From: Clostridium saudiense
Lineage (GTDB): Bacteria; Bacillota; Clostridia; Clostridiales; Clostridiaceae
DNA: 64,000 nucleotides
NCBI RefSeq assembly: GCF_000577815.1
Contig: NZ_CBYM010000001.1
Location: 1-64,000, forward strand
Direction of reading: 5' to 3'
The translations under genes and the position numbers were made by a program. Below are positions 1 to 7,050 of this stretch, piece by piece. The notes beneath the pieces were generated by a model. The model did no database searches, had not been told where the DNA came from, and saw only the letters and a program-made list of their open reading frames with translations. Positions within the stretch are counted from its first letter, which is position 1. Every line of letters starts with the position of its first letter.

Positions 1-147
1 GAGCCGCACCAGAAAGCTATGTATTTTATATTAATACAAAGGTTTTATGGAATTTTAGGAGATAAAGAAAAATGGACATACCCCAGCGACCAAACTAACG
101 GTAAGTCCAAAATTAAAAAATCATTTTTATTATATCAGAAAGGATAA
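1..147 (+). CDS. 3' end of an early phage gene (partial)
   Basis: The window opens inside this frame, which stays open from base 1 to a TAA at 145-147, four bases before the next start codon. The visible 48 residues are rich in aromatic and basic residues and end in SFLLYQKG. I do not recognise the family. Its position directly upstream of the replisome organiser, in the same direction, suggests an early gene for phage replication or recombination; this is inference from context only. Confidence 0.55.
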   Translation, partial: EPHQKAMYFILIQRFYGILGDKEKWTYPSDQTNGKSKIKKSFLLYQKG

Positions 148-151
148 GAAA

Positions 152-1081
152 ATGGCAGAGGTAAAATGGATTAAACTTCATACAGCTATGTTTGATAATT
201 CGAAGATAAAGTATATAAGAACATTACCAGAGGGTAATAATATGGTTTTAATATGGGTAATGCTTTTATCTAAGGCAGGAAAATGTAATGCTAGTGGATT
301 TATTTTCTTAACTGAAAATATTCCGTATACTCCACAAATGTTAGCAGCTGAATTTGGATATGATGCGTATTTAATAGAACTAGCTTTAGCTACATTTGCA
401 AAGTTAAATATGATTCAACTAGAGGAGCATATTATTAAGATAGCAGGGTGGGAAGAACACCAAAATATAGATGGATTAGACAGAATAAGAGAACAAACTA
501 GGAAAAGAGTTGCTAAATACAGAGAAAATCAAAAGCAATTACCATGTAACGTTACAAGTAACGATACAGTAACGGAGAGTAACGCAATAGAAGAAGAAAA
601 AGAAGAAGATATAGATATAGAAGAAGATATAGATATTAATAATATATCTAAAGATATATTAAGTAGTAATAAATTACTACCTTTAATTGAAGCTTGGAAT
701 AAATTAGGTTTATCTAAGTTAGTAGCAATTAAACCTAATACTAACAGATATAAAATGTTAAAAGCTAGAATTAATGAATTTGGAATAGAAAAAGTAATTG
801 AAGCAATAGAAAGTATAAATAATTCAGATTTTTTAAAGGGGCAAAATGATAGATCATGGGTTATTACATTTGATTGGTTTATAAAACCTAATAATTTCAC
901 TAAGGTGTTAGAAGGGAATTATTTAAATAAGGGAGGAAATATAAATGGACAATATAGTAACGGGAAATTCAATAATAGATGGAGTTCTGGAAAGAGTTCG
1001 AAGAGCTTCAATGTCAAAACAAACTGTGAGTTCGAAGAGCTTAGCGATGAAGACAGAAGAAGAGCAGATGAACTCATATAA
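152..1081 (+). CDS. Phage replisome organiser-like replication initiator
   Basis: The N-terminal 120 residues match the phage replisome organiser N-terminal family: a WIKLHTAMFDNSKIKYI opening, an ENIPYTPQMLAAEFGY winged-helix segment and a basic RIREQTRKRVAKYRENQ end. An Asp/Glu/Ile-rich linker (about residues 145-165) leads to a DnaD-like C-terminal part. Such proteins bind the phage origin and recruit the helicase loader encoded next. The start is fixed by AGAAAGGA about 8 bases upstream. The last 137 bases overlap the next gene in another frame, which is unusually long, so the C-terminal 45 residues are less certain than the rest. Confidence 0.85.
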   Translation: MAEVKWIKLHTAMFDNSKIKYIRTLPEGNNMVLIWVMLLSKAGKCNASGFIFLTENIPYTPQMLAAEFGYDAYLIELALATFAKLNMIQLEEHIIKIAGWEEHQNIDGLDRIREQTRKRVAKYRENQKQLPCNVTSNDTVTESNAIEEEKEEDIDIEEDIDINNISKDILSSNKLLPLIEAWNKLGLSKLVAIKPNTNRYKMLKARINEFGIEKVIEAIESINNSDFLKGQNDRSWVITFDWFIKPNNFTKVLEGNYLNKGGNINGQYSNGKFNNRWSSGKSSKSFNVKTNCEFEELSDEDRRRADELI

Positions 1082-1751
1082 TTGCAAGGTATGTAAAGAT
1101 ACGACATGGATTTTAGATGATACAGGCAAGGTTATTGATAGATGCAAATGCTATGAAATTATAAAAGTGCGAGAACAATGGGAAGCATCAGGATTGAAAA
1201 CAGATGATTTAGATAAAACATTTAAAACCTATGAGCCTTGGAATAATTTAACCAAACATATGAAAGGTGCTGCAACAAATTATTGTTTAAGATTTAAAGA
1301 AATAGAAAAGACTAAGCATAATTCAATATTGCTGTGTGGACAACCAGGCTCAGGGAAAACTCATTTGTGCATAGCTTTAGCAAACAATTTCATAAAAAAG
1401 GATGGTAAAAGGGTTGTGTACATGCCTTATCGAGATGTTATTACTAAGTTAAAACAGAATATTTTAGACAAAGAATATTATAAGAATCTAGTTGGTAAGT
1501 ACCAATTAGCAGAAATATTACTTATAGATGATTTATTCAAGGGCAAGGTTAATGAAACTGATATTAACATAATGTTTGAAATTATAAATCATAGATATAT
1601 TAATAAATTACCTCTGATAGTTTCTACTGAATACTTAATTGAAGAGATGTTAAGTTTTGATGAAGCAATTGGAAGTAGAATTTATGAAATGGCAAAAGGT
1701 TTCATAGTTGAGATTAGGGGAAAAGAAAACAATTATAGATTGAGGGGTTAG
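945..1751 (+). CDS. DnaC/IstB-like helicase loader ATPase
   Basis: This is an AAA+ ATPase of the DnaC/IstB type, expected to load the host replicative helicase at the phage origin. A zinc-finger-like Cys cluster (C47, C50, C68, C70) is followed by Walker A GQPGSGKT at residues 132-139 and Walker B ILLIDDLF near 190. The length of 268 aa is normal for the family. The start at 945 has a strong GGGAGG 7 bases upstream and lies inside the preceding gene, so the two share 137 bp in different frames. The next gene begins three bases after its stop, so this is a tightly packed replication operon. Confidence 0.88.
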   Translation: MDNIVTGNSIIDGVLERVRRASMSKQTVSSKSLAMKTEEEQMNSYNCKVCKDTTWILDDTGKVIDRCKCYEIIKVREQWEASGLKTDDLDKTFKTYEPWNNLTKHMKGAATNYCLRFKEIEKTKHNSILLCGQPGSGKTHLCIALANNFIKKDGKRVVYMPYRDVITKLKQNILDKEYYKNLVGKYQLAEILLIDDLFKGKVNETDINIMFEIINHRYINKLPLIVSTEYLIEEMLSFDEAIGSRIYEMAKGFIVEIRGKENNYRLRG

Positions 1752-1754
1752 GAA

Positions 1755-2120
1755 ATGGATTTAAAGATGTATTTATTAGATAAATCAGAAAAGCTTGGAT
1801 TAGATAATAGTAATTTAAGTTTAATAGAATTTAGAAACTTACTATTGCAAGAAGTCAAAGAAAGTGAAATGGAAATAGAAAAAATCAGAGTTTATAAGAA
1901 TGATAGAACTAAATCTCAAAAACATAGAATTTTATTAGCTCAAGAACTATTTGATGTAATTCAAATATGCATAACAGGTTTAATTATGTTAACTAAGGAT
2001 GGAATAGATATTAAGCTTCAGCTTTGGAAGCATAACCATAAATTAATTAAGGAAAGAAAATGGACAGCTAAAAACTATATTGAAATGAAGGTGAGGGAGA
2101 ATGTTGATAAATATGATTAA
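1755..2120 (+). CDS. MazG-like all-alpha nucleotide pyrophosphohydrolase
   Basis: A 121-aa helical protein with the acidic pattern of MazG-type NTP pyrophosphohydrolases. It has an EVKESEMEIEK segment near residue 35, then AQELFDVIQ near 60 (the ExxD metal-binding half) and a basic WKHNHKLIKERKW end. Family members hydrolyse nucleoside triphosphates, and phage versions are thought to adjust nucleotide or alarmone pools during replication. It sits between the helicase loader and SSB, which fits nucleotide metabolism. The family call rests on motif spacing only. TTAGG precedes the start closely. Confidence 0.6.
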   Translation: MDLKMYLLDKSEKLGLDNSNLSLIEFRNLLLQEVKESEMEIEKIRVYKNDRTKSQKHRILLAQELFDVIQICITGLIMLTKDGIDIKLQLWKHNHKLIKERKWTAKNYIEMKVRENVDKYD

Positions 2121-2439
2121 ATCCATTGTGAATAAAGTTAAGTTTAAATTTAATGGCGCTCAAAATCAGGAATTTGTATTTGAATCTAATATAGAAATTC
2201 CATTTAGTGATCCAGGAGCAATTGACGAAGTTGAAGAAAAATATATCGATGCAGTTGAATTAACCAATATAGATTTATCGCAAAAAGGTGATTCAGGATT
2301 AAAAAAATTAAATAAAGTTGAAAAGTATTATGTATATACATCAATTATAGAAAAAGAAAAATGGTATTTAGTAAGAATTTTACTTAAAACTAAAAAGCCA
2401 AGAATTAGAAAGAAATTAATTAAAAGGTTATTAGGGTAG
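2101..2439 (+). CDS. Small early phage protein, family unknown
   Basis: A 112-aa protein with a positively charged end (KKPRIRKKLIKRLLG) and an acidic middle (PFSDPGAIDEVEEKYIDAVEL). It overlaps the end of the MazG-like gene by 20 bp and has GTGAGGGAG just before its ATG, so it is probably translationally coupled. I do not recognise the fold. Its place in the replication operon suggests an early accessory function. Confidence 0.6.
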   Translation: MLINMIKSIVNKVKFKFNGAQNQEFVFESNIEIPFSDPGAIDEVEEKYIDAVELTNIDLSQKGDSGLKKLNKVEKYYVYTSIIEKEKWYLVRILLKTKKPRIRKKLIKRLLG

Positions 2440-2441
2440 TT

Positions 2442-2576
2442 ATGGAAGCAGTAGAAAAAAAGTTTTGTTATTTAACAGTTATTTATTATTCAAGAGGATG
2501 TAGCATAAGTGAAGCTATGAAGAAAGCAAGTAATTTAATAATAAAAGAGATGAATGGAGTAGATAAAAATGAATAA
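2442..2576 (+). CDS. 44-aa early phage protein overlapping ssb
   Basis: A short frame with an ATG two bases after the preceding stop and a TAA that overlaps the ssb start region by 8 bp. The product begins MEAVEKKFCYLTVIYYS, includes two Cys and many Lys/Ile residues, and has no recognisable domain. Support comes from exact packing between two real genes and the GGGTAG just upstream; there is no homology evidence. It may act mainly to couple translation into ssb. Confidence 0.45.
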   Translation: MEAVEKKFCYLTVIYYSRGCSISEAMKKASNLIIKEMNGVDKNE

Positions 2577-2973
2577 AGTAATTCTTATTGGAAGAACAAC
2601 TGAGTCACCAGAACTTAGGTATGCACCAGGAACAGGAACGGCAGTATGCAGATTTACATTAGCAGTAAATAGACATTATAAGAAGGATGAGGCTGATTTC
2701 ATAAACTGCGTAGCATTCGGAAAGACTGGTGAAACTATAGCTCAGTATATATTAAAAGGTCGTCAAGTTGCTATATCAGGAAGAATACAAAGTGGTAGTT
2801 ATGATGCAAATGATGGAAGTAAGAGATATACAACAGATGTCGTAGTTGAAAATTTTGAGTTCATAGGCAGTAGCAACTCAAATAATAATCAAGTTAATTC
2901 AGGAGTATGGAATCCGTCAGATGAAGGGTTTGGGGAAGAAATTCCTAATGATTTTGGGGATGCACCTTTTTAG
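2569..2973 (+). CDS. ssb: Single-stranded DNA-binding protein
   Basis: A 134-aa SSB. The OB-fold begins MNKVILIGRTTESPELRY and continues through FTLAVNRHYKKDEADFINCVAFGK; a short Asn-rich linker leads to an acidic tail with the tip DFGDAPF, which in SSBs recruits replication and repair proteins. It coats single-stranded DNA during phage replication. It is shorter than the host protein (usually 140-170 aa), as is typical for phage copies. It lies in the early replication operon, overlapping the small gene before it. Confidence 0.95.
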   Translation: MNKVILIGRTTESPELRYAPGTGTAVCRFTLAVNRHYKKDEADFINCVAFGKTGETIAQYILKGRQVAISGRIQSGSYDANDGSKRYTTDVVVENFEFIGSSNSNNNQVNSGVWNPSDEGFGEEIPNDFGDAPF

Positions 2974-2982
2974 GAGGAAAAT

Positions 2983-3948
2983 ATGAATAGAGCAGAAAGA
3001 AGAGCTAGAGAAAAAGAAAAGAAGAAAGATAGCAATAAGAAAGTAGAGGCTTTGGCATGGCTTAGGTCATTGCCTCCTGCTAAACAAATATTAATAGATA
3101 GTCTTGTGAAAATAGAAGCAAAAAAAGAAAATAATAATTTATTACAAGCCATTGATAGATGTTTTAGTGCAGCAGTATTTGAAGAACTTGAAAACTTAGA
3201 GTGGGAAGATGTTAAAAGAATTATAGATAAAAGCGCAGAGTTGATGCTAGATGACGCACATAAAATGAAAAATTTAAAAGAAAGTTTAGGAGGAAGTTAC
3301 GATATGGCAATAAAGAAAATCAATGAAGAAATGGCACCAGAGGTTGAAAAGAGAGTAAGGGAACTTATAAAAGATGGATATAATCAAAAAGTTAGTGTAA
3401 AGATGCTAATAGAAGAGTTTAACACTCTTAGTACAGCTATGTTAACAAATACTTATAAAAAGACTAAAGCTATTATAAAAGATGAAGAAAATATTAAGAA
3501 AATATCTGAGAAAAAGGAAAGTGCAGAGAATGTAAATAAAATTAAAGATGCTATGGGTGAACCAGATAAGGAAGTAGCAGATGCATTAGAGTATATTTTT
3601 GAAGATGAATTAAAAGAAAATCTTAATAATAAAAAGGGTATAGATGAAAATAAGGATGAAATACAAGAAAAAGAGATTAAGAATAGTAAATTGAAAATTG
3701 TTAAAGAGATTACTAAAGTTATAGAAAGAGAAGTTCAAGGAGAGTATGGACTTTATAACATAAAAGGATCTGTAGTAACAGTAGATGAAGAATTTGCTTT
3801 CAGTAGTGCTAAAGATGTTAATTGCTGGGCAAGCGCTGAAAGAGAGAATTTATTAAAACAAATTGAAGAGATTAAATCTAAGATTAATCACATAAATTCA
3901 TGTGAGCATGAAGCTATAGAAGTTATAGAAACATTTATGAATATTTAA
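2983..3948 (+). CDS. Lys/Glu-rich coiled-coil phage protein, function unknown
   Basis: A 321-aa highly charged protein opening with MNRAERRAREKEKKK, a style of N-terminus seen in many clostridial phage proteins of unknown function. Long helical, coiled-coil-prone stretches fill residues 85-235, and the last 70 residues look more globular. No enzymatic motif is visible. It follows ssb by 9 bp with AGGAGG before the ATG, so it is probably the last gene of the replication operon. Confidence 0.7.
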   Translation: MNRAERRAREKEKKKDSNKKVEALAWLRSLPPAKQILIDSLVKIEAKKENNNLLQAIDRCFSAAVFEELENLEWEDVKRIIDKSAELMLDDAHKMKNLKESLGGSYDMAIKKINEEMAPEVEKRVRELIKDGYNQKVSVKMLIEEFNTLSTAMLTNTYKKTKAIIKDEENIKKISEKKESAENVNKIKDAMGEPDKEVADALEYIFEDELKENLNNKKGIDENKDEIQEKEIKNSKLKIVKEITKVIEREVQGEYGLYNIKGSVVTVDEEFAFSSAKDVNCWASAERENLLKQIEEIKSKINHINSCEHEAIEVIETFMNI

Positions 3949-3962
3949 AAAAGGAGTGAAAT

Positions 3963-3995
3963 AGCCAAATGGGATGGAGATTACACCATTTGGCT
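3963..3995 (+). repeat. 10-bp inverted repeat (hairpin)
   Basis: AGCCAAATGG (3963-3972) and its exact complement CCATTTGGCT (3986-3995) are separated by 13 bases. No T-run follows, so it is not a standard terminator. The hairpin also spans a possible nine-codon frame (ATG at 3968 after AAGGAG; product MGWRLHHLA), which would put a leader-peptide stop in the second arm. Confidence 0.6.
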
Positions 3996-4007
3996 TAATA
4001 ATAAGTT

Positions 4008-4187
4008 ATGGAATGGGAATATATGAGTAATAGGCAAAGAGCTGAACAAACATTTAGAGATATAAAAAGAAGACAGGAAAGAAAATTAATAGGCATAAGA
4101 GAAGCTGACAACTTTATGTATGATAATATGAGCCAAGCTAAGAAGAAAAGGGACAAGATTAGAAGTAGACAGTATAGAGGAAGATAA
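4008..4187 (+). CDS. 59-aa basic phage protein
   Basis: A small Arg/Lys-rich frame: MEWEYMSNRQRAEQTFRD, then a basic stretch ending in RSRQYRGR. The composition suggests nucleic-acid binding, which is inference. No clear ribosome binding site precedes 4008; an internal ATG at 4023 after ATGGGAAT is an alternative start. It lies between the coiled-coil gene and the small-gene cluster, on the same strand. Confidence 0.4.
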   Translation: MEWEYMSNRQRAEQTFRDIKRRQERKLIGIREADNFMYDNMSQAKKKRDKIRSRQYRGR

Positions 4188-4239
4188 TAAATAATAATAA
4201 TTTGAAATTTTAAGGTTTAAATAGGTAGTGTAGCACCTA

Positions 4240-4281
4240 TTGGTACAAGCAGACTACGCCTTGCACCATGACTTGTACCAA
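4240..4281 (+). promoter_or_regulatory. Inverted repeat with two alternative hairpin partners
   Basis: TTGGTACAAG (4240-4249) pairs perfectly with CTTGTACCAA (4272-4281). It can also pair, with one mismatch, with CTTGCACC at 4260-4267. The two partners are mutually exclusive, which gives the geometry of an RNA switch or nested operator. It lies 36 bp upstream of the next small gene, in a 130-bp gap. Confidence 0.45.
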
Positions 4282-4316
4282 ATAAAAATGAAATTATTTT
4301 TAGAAAGGATTTAAGA

Positions 4317-4442
4317 ATGGATAGAATAGATTATCAAAATAAAATATTAGACACAATAGATAATGCTTTAAATAATTTAAGTTCAGATGAATTTGATATT
4401 TTAATGCAAAGAATACAAGAATATATTGATGATTTAAATTAA
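4317..4442 (+). CDS. 41-aa acidic phage protein
   Basis: A short frame with AGAAAGGA 7 bases upstream of the ATG. The product (MDRIDYQNKILDTIDNALN...) is acidic and predicted all-helical, with no Cys. It opens a series of six small genes, several behind the same palindrome. No family recognised. Confidence 0.5.
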   Translation: MDRIDYQNKILDTIDNALNNLSSDEFDILMQRIQEYIDDLN

Positions 4443-4482
4443 CGAATAATTTGAAATAAATGCGAAGAAACGGAGTGGTTAA

Positions 4483-4842
4483 ATGAAAATTTATAAAGTA
4501 TATAGTCAATGTATGATGGGGTTTGAAAGTGATACAGAATACAAGAAAAGTATTGATAAAGCAACACAATATTTCAATGATTTGATAAGAAAAACACTTA
4601 AAGAGGTTGACATTATAGACAAAGATGACTTTAGTGATAGCATAGCTAATTTTAAAGACAATATAGAAAACTGGCATAAAGATTGTGAAGTTATATGTAG
4701 AAAATATCCTTTGTTGATATATAAACAAGGCAATAAAAAAATAGCTATTATAGATTATTGGGCAAGGACTTCTTATGAGTATCAAGAGTATGATATAGAA
4801 AGTGAACAGATTGTATTAGAGGAGATAGAATTATTAGAATAA
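4483..4842 (+). CDS. 119-aa early phage protein, family unknown
   Basis: The product starts MKIYKVYSQCMMGFESD, is predicted helical up to about residue 80 and ends in a strand-rich acidic tail (YDIESEQIVLEEIELLE). CGGAG is 8 bases before the ATG, and the first palindrome copy lies just upstream of that. It reads like a small globular cytoplasmic protein; no catalytic motif is visible. Confidence 0.65.
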   Translation: MKIYKVYSQCMMGFESDTEYKKSIDKATQYFNDLIRKTLKEVDIIDKDDFSDSIANFKDNIENWHKDCEVICRKYPLLIYKQGNKKIAIIDYWARTSYEYQEYDIESEQIVLEEIELLE

Positions 4843-4857
4843 CTCACAATACAAAAA

Positions 4858-4880
4858 AATGTGTCCAAGTTTGACACATT
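4858..4880 (+). repeat. Perfect 8-bp hairpin in a gene gap
   Basis: AATGTGTC (4858-4865) and GACACATT (4873-4880) flank the 7-base loop CAAGTTT. It follows a gene stop by 16 bp and partly overlaps the second palindrome copy. The downstream sequence is CTGAAATTATTTCG rather than a T-run, so termination is doubtful. Confidence 0.55.
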
Positions 4881-4914
4881 CTGAAATTATTTCGAAGTAA
4901 GAAAGGAGAATTTT

Positions 4915-5133
4915 ATGGATAAAATGTTAGCAACAACAGTTTATGATGAAGAACTTAAAAGTTGGATTGTATATGTAGATTCAGAGGGAGAATTATTGCC
5001 AGTAGGTACAACTATTAATGAGGATTTAGGGCTTTTTGAATATTGTAAATTTAACACAAAGGAAGAAGCGATAGAGTGGATAAATTCAAAACCTAATCGA
5101 ATGAAATATGATAAAGAGTTGATAGTTGAGTAA
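4915..5133 (+). CDS. 72-aa early phage protein, family unknown
   Basis: MDKMLATTVYDEELKSWIVY opens a small protein with a beta-strand-rich first half and a C-terminal helix (TKEEAIEWINSK), a shape reminiscent of small DUF-type stress or phage proteins. AAAGGAG lies 8 bases before the ATG, behind the second palindrome copy. No function can be assigned. Confidence 0.65.
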   Translation: MDKMLATTVYDEELKSWIVYVDSEGELLPVGTTINEDLGLFEYCKFNTKEEAIEWINSKPNRMKYDKELIVE

Positions 5134-5174
5134 TTCGCAATTTTAAATTATTACGAAGTAAAAGGAGAATTTTT

Positions 5175-5447
5175 ATGAAAAGTTATGCTTGTACCAAATG
5201 TGGTAGTACAGATGTTTTTATTAATGATAGGGGAAGTCAAAAGGCTTTAATTTGTGGTGATTGTGGTGCTTGGTTGAAGTGGATTGGAAAAGCCGAATTA
5301 CCATTAGTTGAAAGATATATTGCAAGTAATTCAGACATTGAAAAAAATGAAATAAATATATTCAAAAAAGAATTAAACTCTCATATTCAGAGATTATCTT
5401 TAGAGAAAGAGGAAGTTATAAGAATAGTAGAAAGTTTATATAGGTAA
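5175..5447 (+). CDS. Zinc-ribbon phage protein
   Basis: A 90-aa protein whose first 40 residues form a clear zinc ribbon: CTKC at residues 6-9 and CGDC at about 27-30, with the glycine-rich turns usual for this fold. The second half is helical and charged. Zinc ribbons of this size usually bind nucleic acid or another protein; the partner is unknown. AAAGGAG precedes the start, behind the third palindrome copy. Confidence 0.72.
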   Translation: MKSYACTKCGSTDVFINDRGSQKALICGDCGAWLKWIGKAELPLVERYIASNSDIEKNEINIFKKELNSHIQRLSLEKEEVIRIVESLYR

Positions 5448-5496
5448 TTGAATAATACGTAATTTGAAATTATTACGAAGTAAAGGGGATATGAAT

Positions 5497-5745
5497 ATGA
5501 AAAGATTTTTGGGTATGATGCCAAGTACAGAAATTGAGATAGAAAAATGTTATAAGGACAAAGATGGATATAAAATAATAATTCAAGCAGGGAAGAATGG
5601 ATGGACTATTATTTATGCAGATTATTCAACAGATTTTAAGGATATTATTAGTTCAGCAAATAAAAACTTTGAAGAAGCTTATAATTTAGCAGTCAATAGA
5701 TTAGGAACATTAACTGAAATTATTGTGAATGAGAAAAGAGGATAG
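5497..5745 (+). CDS. 82-aa early phage protein, family unknown
   Basis: The frame is open further upstream, but that part runs through the fourth palindrome copy and has no usable start signal; AAAGGGG with 9-base spacing favours ATG 5497. The product MKRFLGMMPSTEIEIEKC is followed by several strands and a C-terminal helix. A small alpha/beta protein is likely; no motif identifies it. The next gene starts 4 bp after its stop. Confidence 0.6.
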   Translation: MKRFLGMMPSTEIEIEKCYKDKDGYKIIIQAGKNGWTIIYADYSTDFKDIISSANKNFEEAYNLAVNRLGTLTEIIVNEKRG

Positions 5746-5748
5746 ATT

Positions 5749-5949
5749 ATGAAGAAAAATAAAAATGAAAATTGTTTAAATTGTATTTTTTTAGATAAAG
5801 TAAATAGATGTTGTTCTATTGAAGAAGATAAGGAGTTCCAATATGATTATGAATTAATAGCAACTTGGTGTACTTGTTATGAAAAAGAAAGTAGTTACCC
5901 AATTAATTTGATTTCTTCAAAAGATATTAGAAGGATATATGAAGATTAA
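5749..5949 (+). CDS. Cysteine-rich 66-aa phage protein
   Basis: Seven Cys in 66 residues, with CLNC near residue 9, CC at about 23-24, and WCTCYEK near 43, which suggests a small metal-binding fold. AGAGGA precedes the ATG and the gene follows its neighbour by 3 bp, so it is in the same transcript. Function unknown. Confidence 0.6.
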   Translation: MKKNKNENCLNCIFLDKVNRCCSIEEDKEFQYDYELIATWCTCYEKESSYPINLISSKDIRRIYED

Positions 5950-5994
5950 ATCGCAATTCAAAAATATTACGAAATAGATAAAGGAGAGATAAAA

Positions 5995-6234
5995 ATGGCT
6001 AAATTAATAGGGTTGGGATATGATAATAATGTTAATGCTGATAAAATAGTTGCAATTGTAAGTTCAAGTGCTGCACCTTCAAAAAGAGCTATTAAAAATG
6101 CTAAAGATAAAGATTTATTAGTTGATGCGACAAATGGATGTAAAACAGCAGCAGTAATAATTATGGAAAGTGGACATGTTGTTATAAGTGCTTTAAAAGC
6201 TGAAACAATAAGAAAAAGAAGTACAGGGATATAA
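5995..6234 (+). CDS. RemA-like (DUF370) DNA-binding protein
   Basis: The 79-aa product closely resembles the RemA/DUF370 family: MAKLIGLGYDNNVNADKIVA, then SSSAAPSKRAIKNAKDK, LLVDATNGCKTAAVIIM and a SGHVVISALKAETI end. RemA of Bacillus subtilis is an oligomeric DNA-binding activator of matrix and osmoprotection genes; host copies usually sit beside gmk and other chromosomal genes, not in phages. AAAGGAG precedes the ATG, behind the fifth palindrome copy. It is a candidate regulator for the palindromes, which is inference. It is the last gene before a terminator. Confidence 0.85.
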   Translation: MAKLIGLGYDNNVNADKIVAIVSSSAAPSKRAIKNAKDKDLLVDATNGCKTAAVIIMESGHVVISALKAETIRKRSTGI

Positions 6235-6286
6235 AATAATATAGAAAAAAAGAGAAAAATATATAAATAAGATAAATAAGTATAAA

Positions 6287-6349
6287 AATAGTGCCTAAAT
6301 TTAAGAAAGTTTGTCAATAAACTAAAAAAAATAAAGGTGCTATTTTTTT
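6287..6349 (+). terminator. Rho-independent terminator of the early region
   Basis: AATAGTGCC (6287-6295) pairs with GGTGCTATT (6336-6344) through two G-T wobbles and is followed by a T-run to 6349. The 40-base loop holds a smaller hairpin, AGTTT/AAACT. Confidence 0.6.
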
Positions 6350-6483
6350 ATAAATATATTAAGATATTTGTATAATAAATCGGAAATAACGCTAAGTTCT
6401 TAGGGATATTACTTATTAAAATTAAAAAATGTCCACTTTGAATGGGTTGGGGTAAACTATATCGTTTTTTAGGGAGAATGGGT

Positions 6484-6837
6484 TTGAATAAAGAATTAGT
6501 AAAACAATTATATTGCAATGGATTAAATGCAAGAGAGATTGCAGAACAGTTAAATGTAAATAAATCAGCAGTAAATAAGTGCATACAAAGAAACTTCAAA
6601 GAATTTAAATCTGTTCACTTAAAAAATAGAAAGCACTTAAAGTTTTACGAAAATGAAGTAAGAAAAATAACAAAATATGAAAGTAAGCAGTATATGAGTG
6701 ATAAAACTTTTATATTAAAGAATAGATCTTTTTATGAAACTAAAAAAGATGGAGATATAGTATTAAAAAGGAATATAGGATGTGCAATACCTTGGGATGT
6801 GCCAAGAAGATTGACAAATGAGTATAAGAGTTGTTAG
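6484..6837 (+). CDS. Helix-turn-helix phage regulator
   Basis: A TTG at 6484 is preferred, 7 bases after AGGGAG (6471-6476); the ATG at 6478 is too close to that site. The first 50 residues hold a resolvase/sigma-region-4-type helix-turn-helix: LVKQLYCNGLNAREIAEQLN then VNKSAVNKCIQRNF. The rest is basic with no known motif. It lies at the end of the early block and just upstream of the packaging genes, the usual place for a late-gene activator; that role is inferred. Confidence 0.68.
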   Translation: MNKELVKQLYCNGLNAREIAEQLNVNKSAVNKCIQRNFKEFKSVHLKNRKHLKFYENEVRKITKYESKQYMSDKTFILKNRSFYETKKDGDIVLKRNIGCAIPWDVPRRLTNEYKSC

Positions 6838-6853
6838 AAATAACAGCTCTTTT
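6827..6853 (+). terminator. Terminator overlapping the HTH gene's stop
   Basis: AGAGTTGTTA (6827-6836) pairs with TAACAGCTCT (6841-6850) around GAAA, with one wobble, followed by TTT. The stop codon lies inside the stem. Confidence 0.6.
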
Positions 6854-6879
6854 ATTATGTTCAAAATGGAGGGATGATA

Positions 6880-7050
6880 ATGAGTATTGGGAGAATTATA
6901 AAAGAAAATTATCCAAAAAGTTATGAAAAACTAAACAAAATTAGGAGTGAAAATAAGAAAGAGAAGCTAACAGAAAAAGATATTAAAGAGTTAATGCATC
7001 ATTCTTCATATAGGCGTGGATCACGAGGAGCAATTAAGCAGGTGAGGTAA
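6880..7050 (+). CDS. 56-aa phage protein upstream of the recombinase
   Basis: A GGAGGGA site lies 5 bases before the ATG, and the TAA shares its last base with the next start codon, so the genes are coupled. The product MSIGRIIKENYPKSYEKLNK ends in YRRGSRGAIKQVR, a C-terminal pattern common in small phage proteins at this position. Function unknown. Confidence 0.62.
   Translation: MSIGRIIKENYPKSYEKLNKIRSENKKEKLTEKDIKELMHHSSYRRGSRGAIKQVR

Larger units (their letters stand above)
4443..5973 (+). repeat. Five dispersed copies of a 24-bp imperfect palindrome before small phage genes
   Basis: Copies lie at 4443-4466, 4873-4896, 5134-5157, 5456-5479 and 5950-5973, each 15-25 bp upstream of a start codon and just before its ribosome binding site. 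The best copies read TTCG-C/T-AAT on the left and ATTACGAA on the right around an AAATT core; 5134 and 5456 differ at three of 24 positions. The right half is the most conserved part and is followed by GTAAA or similar and then GGAG. Either an operator for a phage DNA-binding protein or an mRNA hairpin would explain it. Confidence 0.7.

Noticed and set aside
529..900. Minus-strand frame of 123 aa opposite the replisome organiser
   Set aside because: Low-complexity Ser/Ile product produced by the Asp/Glu-rich linker on the other strand; no ribosome binding site.
3963..3995. Terminator after the coiled-coil gene
   Set aside because: The perfect stem has no T-run after it.
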